Shown here: positions 1 through 5,081 of the stretch, piece after piece
How positions within the stretch are numbered: position 1 is the stretch's first letter
How the letters are laid out: each line of letters opens with the position of its first letter
Assembly: GCA_016280565.1 (NCBI GenBank)
Contig: JAEEGY010000274.1
Span: 1-5,081 of the forward strand
Source of the DNA: Fretibacterium sp.
GTDB taxonomy: Bacteria > Synergistota > Synergistia > Synergistales > Aminobacteriaceae
DNA: 5,081 bases
Direction of reading: 5' to 3'
Notes under the pieces: generated by a model
Databases searched by the model: none
Told to the model about the DNA's origin: nothing
The model's input: the letters and a program-made list of their open reading frames with translations, nothing else
Program-made: the position numbers and the translations under genes

Positions 1-10
1 GTTGTGAAAC

Positions 11-17
11 TCCCTCC
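11..17 (-). promoter_or_regulatory. Possible ribosome binding site of a next gene beyond the window edge
   Basis: GGAGGGA on the minus strand, 7 bases after the xerC stop (TAG, 27-25), is followed by 10 bases with no start codon up to the edge. A minus-strand gene starting immediately outside would fit. In several bacteria xerC is followed by hslV; that identity is only a guess here. Confidence 0.35.
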
Positions 18-24
18 GCCAGCG

Positions 25-918
25 CTAAGCGCGGGGATGGAAGCGATCGTATTCGTCACGCATCTCCCGGTCAAAATGGGAGTAAACCTGGGTCGTCATG
101 ATCGACGAGTGGCCCAGCATCTCCTGAAGCGTCCTCATGTCCATCCCGCGGGCCAGGAGGTGCGTTGCGAAGCTGTGCCGCAGGATGTGGGGATAAAGCC
201 GCGCCCGTGCGATGCCCGCCGCCTCTCCCCGCCGCCGCAGGATGCGCCATAGGTCCACGCGGCTCAAAGGCCGTCCCTGCCGCGACAGGAAGACGAAGGG
301 CAACCCGCGGCGGTTCAGTTTCGACCGTGCCTCGTCGAGGTAAGTGCGGACGCTTCGTGCCGCACCTCCCAGAAAGGGGACCACACGCTCCTTGTCCCCC
401 TTGCCCCGCGTACGCAGAAGATGCGACTCGAAATCCAGGTCCAGCACCTTCAGTCCACAAATCTCGCTGGCCCGCAGGCCACAGCCGTAGCCTATTTCAA
501 AGATCGCTGCATCGCGCCTGTCCAGGGGCTTTTCGCCGCGGCAGGCGTCAAAAAGACGACTGATTTCTGCCTCATTGAGGATTCTGGGCATAATCTCCGG
601 CTTATCGGGAAGGTCTGGCAGAGCGTACTCTCCCTCCTCGCCCCGCTCCACCTCAACGTAACGGAACCACGAGCGCAATGCCGCGATTGCCCTCTGTTGG
701 GTGGAACGTGCCTTGCCCTCCTCCTCCAGCCGGCGCCGGAAGGCGAAAACGTCCACCTCGGCCGGAGGATAAGGGACCTTGCCCTCCTCCTCGCAGAAGC
801 GCAGCCACTGCCGCAGATCTGAGGCATAACTCTCCGCGGTGAGGCGGCTCCGCCCCCGTTCCTCCTCCAGGTAGGTCAGGAAGTCATCGACTGCCGCCTC
901 CGTCTCATGAAAGTCCAA
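25..918 (-). CDS. xerC: Tyrosine recombinase, XerC/XerD type
   Basis: This 297-residue site-specific recombinase has the usual length of XerC/XerD, which resolve chromosome dimers at the dif site near the replication terminus together with FtsK. The N-terminal SAM-like core-binding domain covers about 8-95 (FLTYLEEERGRSRLTAESY, then the QRAIAALRSWFRY helix). The catalytic domain covers about 112-290. All six active-site residues are present: Arg149 (GCGLRASE), Lys173 (RGKGDKE), His244 and Arg247 (HILRHSFATH), His270 (LGHSS) and the nucleophile Tyr279 (TQVYSHF). It starts with TTG, chosen for its ribosome binding site and because the N-terminus then matches the family. The housekeeping-like features (standard length, no phage or integron genes nearby) favour a chromosomal Xer protein over a mobile-element integrase. 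XerC versus XerD cannot be settled without comparison. It is the last gene in the window and is separated from the signalling genes by 98 bases, so it probably belongs to another functional unit. Confidence 0.92.
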   Translation of the reverse strand: MDFHETEAAVDDFLTYLEEERGRSRLTAESYASDLRQWLRFCEEEGKVPYPPAEVDVFAFRRRLEEEGKARSTQQRAIAALRSWFRYVEVERGEEGEYALPDLPDKPEIMPRILNEAEISRLFDACRGEKPLDRRDAAIFEIGYGCGLRASEICGLKVLDLDFESHLLRTRGKGDKERVVPFLGGAARSVRTYLDEARSKLNRRGLPFVFLSRQGRPLSRVDLWRILRRRGEAAGIARARLYPHILRHSFATHLLARGMDMRTLQEMLGHSSIMTTQVYSHFDREMRDEYDRFHPRA

Positions 919-925
919 AAAAGGC

Positions 926-931
926 CCTCCT
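926..931 (-). promoter_or_regulatory. Ribosome binding site that decides the TTG start of xerC
   Basis: A perfect AGGAGG lies 7 bases before the TTG at 918 on the minus strand. The nearest ATG (908) is out of frame, so this site supports TTG as the start codon. Confidence 0.8.
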
Positions 932-956
932 GACTTTGAATGTCGTATCGAAAATG

Positions 957-1015
957 AGGGGCAGGCTCCCGACCCGTCCCTCAGTCCTGTTCCGGTCCGC
1001 CTTACCCCTGCCCCT
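957..1015 (-). terminator. Long inverted repeat between the PAS-GGDEF-EAL gene and xerC, possible terminator
   Basis: Perfect 9-base arms (AGGGGCAGG at 1015-1007 and CCTGCCCCT at 965-957 on the minus strand) flank a 41-base spacer, starting one base after the upstream stop codon. On the minus strand the repeat is followed by CATTTTCG, a weak U tract. On the plus strand it is followed by TTTATTTTTTT, a much stronger one. It may act as a two-way terminator, but the long spacer lowers confidence. No convincing -35/-10 promoter was found in the rest of this 98-base gap (919-1016). Confidence 0.45.
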
Positions 1016-1016
1016 T

Positions 1017-2726
1017 TTATTTTTTTCCGGTATCCGAGGGCTCCGGCTTGGCAAAGAGGTACCCCTGGGCCAGATCACAGCCGGCTTCCTTGAGGAAGGC
1101 AAGCTGCTCCGGCGTCTCCACCCCCTTGGACAACGCCGGGATACCCAACCGCTTTGCCAGGGAGATTATCGTGGCGATGATGGCGTTGGACCTCTCGTTG
1201 TCGTAGGAGTGGATCATATCCATGTCGATCTTCAGACCATCCAGCGAGAAGTCCTTGAGCATCTTTAGGGAGGAGTAGCCGCTCCCGAAGGCATCCATCC
1301 ACACCTTGAAACCATGCTGACGAAGCTGGTCTGTCTCCTGCTTCAGGGCGTTCGCGTCCGCGGCGATCAGGCTTTCTGTAATCTCGAAACGCAGCAGGTC
1401 CCGCTTGACATCATACCTCGTCACTGCTTCCTCAATGACCCGAATAATATCCGTCAGTTCAAAGTCCAGCCGCGAGAGGTTGAGCGAAACAGGAACCTCG
1501 GGAAGTCCATTCTCCGCCCGACGGCGCACCTCCCGGCAAACCTCCTGAATGACGAAAGTATCCATTTTATGTATCTGGTGCTCCTCCTCAAGGACATCAA
1601 TAAACTGCCCCGGAGACAAGAGCCCATACCTGGGGTCCTCCCACCGGGTGAGGGCTTCCAGAGAGAGCACCTGTTTTGTGCTCACATCAACAATAGGCTG
1701 ATAAAAGACCTTGAACCACCCCTTCTCCAAAGCAGAGGGGAAGCTCTCCAGAATATACTCACGGAGGCGCAGATTCTCGCCCAGTTTACCATCGTAGAAC
1801 TGTACGGTCGTGCCATAGACGCGTTTGATGCTGTCGCAGGCAAGCCGGGCACAGTCACAGATCAGGCTGACGTCCATCTTGGGGTCTGTAACATGGTAAA
1901 CACCGGCTTTCACCTCCACGATGACGCCCCGGCGGATGTTGCTGACACGGACGCTCATTCGTCCGATTTTTTCCTTCAGTCCTTCCCGCGCCGTGATGAC
2001 GGTGAAGTGGTCATCGGATAACCGGGAAATCACGTCGCCTGGGAAGGTATCCTGAAGGATACGGGCAACGGACTTGAGCACCCGGTCTCCGCCCGCAAAG
2101 CCATAGGTTTCGTTGTAGGTGTGGAAGTTGCGAATGTTCAGGTAGATGCAGTGGACGTCTTTACCCTCACCCATAAATTTTCTTACGGCATCCGGGGCCT
2201 TTATGCGGAATCCATGCATATTCAAAAGGCCCGTCAGGTTATCGGTCCCCTCCTCCCTGTCTCCCCCCCCCCACCTGGCCTCCTGGCCGGCGAAGAGGGA
2301 TGTCAGCTTTTCACGTGCCTCTGTATCCCAGAGGAAGACGTAGAAGATGTCCTCGTCCAATTCCTTGCTGTGAACCAGGTGTCCCCAGTCCTCAATGTCC
2401 TTGATATGCCCGTTCTTAGTGATGACTCGGTATTTTATGTTATCAAAGCCGCCGCTGAGGCTGAGTTGGTCCCAGATCGTGCGGTTGATCTTCTCAATGT
2501 CCTCCGGATACACCAGCGTGATAAAACTCCCACCGGTGAATTTCATGAACTCCTCTACGGAGTCACACTCAAATATCCGCGCGACCCCCTCGCTGGCGAA
2601 CAGGATATCTTCGTCCTCCGTCGCCTTATAGACGAGGAAAGCCCCCGGCATGTTATCAGCCAGTATCTGTGCGTTGAGGAAGTCCCCATCAAACAGCTGG
2701 GATTGGACCGCTGCATGACCATCCAA
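1017..2726 (-). CDS. PAS-GGDEF-EAL protein with degenerate catalytic motifs
   Basis: This 569-residue, apparently soluble protein belongs to the cyclic-di-GMP synthesis/breakdown family; no signal peptide or membrane segment is visible. Domains: a PAS-like sensor (about 20-140, PAS_3 style, with YRVITKNGHIKDIEDWG), a linker holding a G10-encoded Gly run (153-155), a GGDEF domain (about 161-325, starting DNLTGLLN) and an EAL domain (about 326-560). The GGDEF signature reads SDDHF (237-241), losing both glycines and the catalytic Glu, so cyclase activity is unlikely. The EAL domain keeps EALTR (Glu357), Asn416, FEITES (Glu448, Glu451), Lys499, Glu537 and Gln554. However, the DDFG motif is DAFG (Asp478, Ala479) and the EGVE motif is KGVE (Lys534). 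In characterised EAL enzymes these positions bind metal or serve catalysis, so phosphodiesterase activity is doubtful and a role as c-di-GMP effector or partner protein is possible. It follows the hybrid kinase by 23 bases, probably in the same operon. Start is TTG with a strong ribosome binding site. Confidence 0.93.
   Translation of the reverse strand: MDGHAAVQSQLFDGDFLNAQILADNMPGAFLVYKATEDEDILFASEGVARIFECDSVEEFMKFTGGSFITLVYPEDIEKINRTIWDQLSLSGGFDNIKYRVITKNGHIKDIEDWGHLVHSKELDEDIFYVFLWDTEAREKLTSLFAGQEARWGGGDREEGTDNLTGLLNMHGFRIKAPDAVRKFMGEGKDVHCIYLNIRNFHTYNETYGFAGGDRVLKSVARILQDTFPGDVISRLSDDHFTVITAREGLKEKIGRMSVRVSNIRRGVIVEVKAGVYHVTDPKMDVSLICDCARLACDSIKRVYGTTVQFYDGKLGENLRLREYILESFPSALEKGWFKVFYQPIVDVSTKQVLSLEALTRWEDPRYGLLSPGQFIDVLEEEHQIHKMDTFVIQEVCREVRRRAENGLPEVPVSLNLSRLDFELTDIIRVIEEAVTRYDVKRDLLRFEITESLIAADANALKQETDQLRQHGFKVWMDAFGSGYSSLKMLKDFSLDGLKIDMDMIHSYDNERSNAIIATIISLAKRLGIPALSKGVETPEQLAFLKEAGCDLAQGYLFAKPEPSDTGKK
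2263..2272 (-). repeat. G10 homopolymer in the PAS/GGDEF linker of the coding strand
   Basis: Ten consecutive C on the plus strand read as ten G in the gene, spanning the end of Trp152 and codons Gly153-Gly155. It is by far the longest single-base run in the window (next is A7 at 1020-1026). Its length is in the range known to slip during replication in phase-variable genes of other bacteria. As given, the frame is open through the tract. Confidence 0.95.
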
Positions 2727-2734
2727 TTTTTATT

Positions 2735-2740
2735 CCTCCC
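2735..2740 (-). promoter_or_regulatory. Ribosome binding site that decides the TTG start of the PAS-GGDEF-EAL gene
   Basis: GGGAGG (followed by A) lies 8 bases before the TTG at 2726 on the minus strand. An in-frame TAA at 2732-2730 rules out any earlier start. The ATG triplets at 2722 and 2716 are out of frame with the domains, and the first in-frame ATG (codon 26) has no such site, so TTG is the best start. Confidence 0.8.
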
Positions 2741-2749
2741 ATCCTTTTA

Positions 2750-4735
2750 TCACAAAACCTCATCGGACTCCCCGTCCGGCTCTTTTATCTTCAGCTCCGC
2801 TGGCAGGTAGTGCGCCAGAATCTTGAGGAGCGCGTCCGACCTCAAGGGTTTGGACAGATAATCGTTGAATCCATAGCCCATATACTCATCACGAAGCCCT
2901 GCACCGGTGTTTGCTGTCAGCGCAATGTAGACGACGTTCTGTCCCCCCTCCTCCGCTCTGGCCCTGTCCACCGTCTCAATGCCATCCATGCCCGGCATAC
3001 GATGGTCAATGAAAACAATATTATAATGCGTTTTGCCCATCATTTCCAGACATTCCTCGCCGCTCTCCGCCGTATCCACCTGCGCCTCCGTATTGCTCAG
3101 CATTCCTCTGGCGACGACGAGGTTGATCGGCGTATCGTCTACGACAAGGAAACGGGCGTCCGGACAGGTGAAGGGCCCCTCGTCCTCCACATCTGCCGAT
3201 TCCTTCAGCCCCCTGTCTTCATATTCCTGAATCGTGCCCTGGAAGCCGCCCTTCGCCAGCGGCTGCGTCAGCGAGAGGGTGAACGTCGTGCCCTTGCCGT
3301 ACTCACTTTCCACGTTAATCTGGCCGCCCATCAGATCCAGCAGATAGCGTGTCAAGGTCAGACCAAGGCCCGCACCCTGGATGGTCTGCGTCTCGTCAAG
3401 ATTCACCCGCGCAAAGGTCTGGAACAGGAGGTCCAGGTCCTTCTTTCGAATGCCGATGCCCGTATCCCTGATGGTGATCTGAAGTTTTACCGCGCCGTCT
3501 TCCCTCTCGCCATGAACGCCCAGGGTGATGGAACCCTCCTTCGTGTACTTCACCGCGTTGTCCACAAGGTTCGTGAGTATCTGACGCAGGCGGTCCTCGT
3601 CGCCGCAGAGATGCTCCGGCAGGGATTTGTCGACATCCAGCACAAATTCCAGCTTCTTCTCCTGAAAGGTCTCAAAGACGCTCTCCTCCACGTCCAGAAG
3701 CAACTGCCACAGGTGATAATTGTCGGGGTAGAGTTCCATCTTGCCAGCCTCAGCCCTGGAAATATCGAGAATGTTGTTAATAATGGTGAGAAGGCCGTTC
3801 CCCGCCCTGCGGATATCCAGCGAGGCGCGGCGCACTTCCTCATCCCGGTTTTCCTTCAAAATCATCTCATTTATGCCCAGGATGGCGTTCATGGGAGTTC
3901 GTATCTCATGGGAGGTGCTGGCAAGGAAGTTGCTCTTGGCTTGTTTGGCAGATTCGGCAAAGCGAGTGAACACCTCTGCCTCCACGCTCGCTGTCCTCAG
4001 CTCCCTCTCGGATTTGACCAGCTGCTGGTAGGCCGGGGCCTCATAGCAGAAGAAGGCAACAAAAAGCAGCAGCGTCACCGCAACGTAGGTCAGCAGCATC
4101 CCGCGGGCAAGAAAATTCTGGATGATGAAGACGGCAAGCAGCAGAGCCCACAGCACATTCATTATAAGGTACTGTCTACTGGTGCTGTAACTCTGCCGGT
4201 GCGTCACCTGAAGGTAGAACGCCGAACTCAGGAAGTAGAAACCATAGATGAAGCGACAGAACAGGTTATACGGCCCCTTGAGCAGCCCCGTCTCCCCTGG
4301 GACGAACGACTTGTCGAAGAAGAAACCGCCCACCCACGGCATGAGGTTCAGGATTAGCATGGCAAAGCTCGAGAACAGAATGAACTGGTTCACGCGGTCC
4401 CATCCCTGATCGTCCACGCCCACATAAGCCGAGATATAACGCATCAAGTGATAGGCGTTGACATTGACAGCGGCATAATAGAGCGAGCGGAGCAAAAGGT
4501 TCAGGAAAGGGGGAATAGCACTCTTCCCCCAGCCATCCACCACAAGCGTGGAAGTGATCTCCAAAAGCGCAGTCACAAAGGCAGAAACGGCCACAATGCG
4601 AAAACGCCGGTTGACCTCCGCCGTCACCGCATAACGGAAAAAGAGGAAAACAACCAGGATAAAGAGAAAAGGCAGCATGGACGCTTCAAGCCACACGTCG
4701 TACCCGTAGGCTGCGCGCAGCAAAGGGTTGTTCAT
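2750..4735 (-). CDS. Membrane-bound hybrid histidine kinase with C-terminal receiver
   Basis: This 661-residue protein is a sensor kinase that should autophosphorylate on His and pass the phosphate to its own receiver Asp, feeding a phosphorelay. Residues 1-235 hold about seven hydrophobic segments (roughly 16-36, 46-66, 74-97, 115-138, 152-177, 188-208, 212-231), a multi-pass sensor with no recognisable extracellular domain. A helical linker (232-268) leads to the HisKA domain with SHEIRTPMN (phospho-His276, Glu277, Thr280). The ATPase domain follows: N box (Asn389, Asn393), G1 RDTGIGI (Asp424), F box LFQTFARV, G2 GAGLGL (454-458). A linker of about 30 residues joins the receiver (526-645) with Asp533/Asp534, phospho-acceptor Asp577 in FIDHRMPGMDG, Thr607 and Lys629. 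All catalytic positions are intact. There is no HPt or DNA-binding domain, so the phosphate acceptor and output lie elsewhere. The ATG start overlaps the upstream stop (ATGA); 23 bases separate its stop from the next gene. The ligand sensed is unknown. Confidence 0.95.
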   Translation of the reverse strand: MNNPLLRAAYGYDVWLEASMLPFLFILVVFLFFRYAVTAEVNRRFRIVAVSAFVTALLEITSTLVVDGWGKSAIPPFLNLLLRSLYYAAVNVNAYHLMRYISAYVGVDDQGWDRVNQFILFSSFAMLILNLMPWVGGFFFDKSFVPGETGLLKGPYNLFCRFIYGFYFLSSAFYLQVTHRQSYSTSRQYLIMNVLWALLLAVFIIQNFLARGMLLTYVAVTLLLFVAFFCYEAPAYQQLVKSERELRTASVEAEVFTRFAESAKQAKSNFLASTSHEIRTPMNAILGINEMILKENRDEEVRRASLDIRRAGNGLLTIINNILDISRAEAGKMELYPDNYHLWQLLLDVEESVFETFQEKKLEFVLDVDKSLPEHLCGDEDRLRQILTNLVDNAVKYTKEGSITLGVHGEREDGAVKLQITIRDTGIGIRKKDLDLLFQTFARVNLDETQTIQGAGLGLTLTRYLLDLMGGQINVESEYGKGTTFTLSLTQPLAKGGFQGTIQEYEDRGLKESADVEDEGPFTCPDARFLVVDDTPINLVVARGMLSNTEAQVDTAESGEECLEMMGKTHYNIVFIDHRMPGMDGIETVDRARAEEGGQNVVYIALTANTGAGLRDEYMGYGFNDYLSKPLRSDALLKILAHYLPAELKIKEPDGESDEVL

Positions 4736-5081
4736 GAAGCCGCCTCCTGCTGCTTCTCCTTGGGAATAAACCGTGCCAGGACTTCCTCCAGGGCTTTGCC
4801 GTTGACCGGCTTGCTCAGGAAGTCGTCGAATCCTGCCGCAAGGAGCTCTGCCTGGACGCCGACGATGGCATTGGCAGTGCAGACAACCACCTTCGCGCCC
4901 GCGCTGGCGCAGTTCTCCATCTTGCGCATATTCTCAAGCGTTTCCTTGCCGTCCATGTGGGGCATCATATAATCCATCAGGATGACGTCGTAGGCGGTGT
5001 CCTTGACCTTCTCCAGGCACTCCTCGCCGCCCTCCACGGTATCCACCTGAACCATCGTGTCCTTCATAAGGGCCTTGAGAA
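4732..5081 (-). CDS. Receiver-domain protein, C-terminal part (probably the end of a hybrid histidine kinase)
   Basis: This is the C-terminal part of a CheY-like phospho-acceptor domain; its 5' end lies beyond the window. The frame stays open from the stop TGA (4734-4732) to the edge. An ATG at 5067 is internal: the codons before it (Leu-Lys-Ala-Leu) continue the first helix of a receiver fold, and the acidic pair of strand 1 is missing from view. Counting from that Met, the phospho-acceptor is Asp32 in LMDYMMPHMDG, the conserved Thr is Thr64 (VVCTANA) and the conserved Lys is Lys86 (LSKP). The protein ends in a short charged tail (KEKQQEAAS) with no DNA-binding domain, so it is either a stand-alone CheY-like protein or the last domain of a hybrid kinase. 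The close match of its QVDT-E-GEECLE stretch to the receiver of the next gene makes a tandem hybrid-kinase paralogue the better guess. Its stop overlaps the next start by ATGA. The receiver assignment is firm; the full architecture cannot be seen. Confidence 0.9.
   Translation of the reverse strand, partial: LKALMKDTMVQVDTVEGGEECLEKVKDTAYDVILMDYMMPHMDGKETLENMRKMENCASAGAKVVVCTANAIVGVQAELLAAGFDDFLSKPVNGKALEEVLARFIPKEKQQEAAS
4743..4748 (-). promoter_or_regulatory. Ribosome binding site of the hybrid kinase gene
   Basis: A perfect AGGAGG on the minus strand lies 7 bases before the ATG at 4735, inside the last codons of the preceding receiver gene. Together with the ATGA start/stop overlap it fixes the start and suggests coupled translation. 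Confidence 0.85.

Noticed and set aside
25..918. Recombinase as the integrase of a mobile element or as the inverter of a DNA switch next to the signalling genes
   Set aside because: Standard Xer length, no phage or conjugation genes, no attachment-site repeats or invertible inverted repeats with spacer promoters in view. The 957-1015 repeat is better explained as a terminator-like hairpin.
919..1016. Promoter for xerC in the 98-base gap
   Set aside because: AT-rich bits such as CATTTTCGATACGACATTC do not give a -35/-10 pair with proper spacing, so nothing could be supported.
1314..2021. A 235-codon plus-strand open frame antisense to the GGDEF-EAL gene
   Set aside because: It lies wholly inside a gene with clear GGDEF/EAL domains, and its translation shows no family motifs.
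2121..2810. A 229-codon plus-strand open frame antisense to the PAS region and the gene junction
   Set aside because: It runs across the kinase/PAS junction and its ribosome binding site, has no recognisable domain, and is best read as a shadow.
2810..4357. A 515-codon open frame on the plus strand, antisense to the hybrid kinase
   Set aside because: It mirrors the kinase gene, whose domains and catalytic motifs are complete; the plus-strand translation shows no recognisable domain. Long antisense frames are common in GC-rich coding DNA.

Overview
All supported genes in this 5.1 kb window lie on the minus strand, so the biological reading order runs from position 5081 down to 1. In that order they are: the C-terminal end of a receiver-domain protein (cut by the window edge); a complete membrane-anchored hybrid histidine kinase; a PAS-GGDEF-EAL protein of the cyclic-di-GMP family; and a complete XerC/XerD-type tyrosine recombinase. 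A Shine-Dalgarno-like sequence at the far low-coordinate end suggests another minus-strand gene just outside the window.

The DNA is fairly GC-rich, the ribosome binding sites are strong AGGAGG/GGGAGG types, and two of the three complete genes start with TTG. The signalling proteins resemble those of gut- or mouth-type anaerobic Clostridia or Synergistota. I cannot fix the taxon from sequence alone; Synergistota or a GC-rich Bacillota is a guess from protein style.

The three signalling genes look like one transcription unit. The receiver gene overlaps the kinase gene by ATGA (translational coupling), and only 23 bases separate the kinase from the PAS-GGDEF-EAL gene. A 98-base gap with a long inverted repeat then precedes xerC, which probably belongs to a separate housekeeping unit. 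The kinase carries all residues needed for autophosphorylation and for phosphotransfer to its own receiver. The PAS-GGDEF-EAL protein has a ruined GGDEF signature (SDDHF) and substitutions at two EAL catalytic motifs, so it may act as a sensor or binding protein rather than an enzyme.

The most striking non-textbook feature is a run of 10 G (coding strand) in the linker between the PAS and GGDEF domains. One base gained or lost would stop translation within about a dozen codons, leaving only the PAS domain. This is the architecture of a phase-variable (contingency) switch in a c-di-GMP-family gene. The same stretch also fits a G-quadruplex pattern. No RNA genes, CRISPR arrays, insertion sequences or attachment sites were seen.
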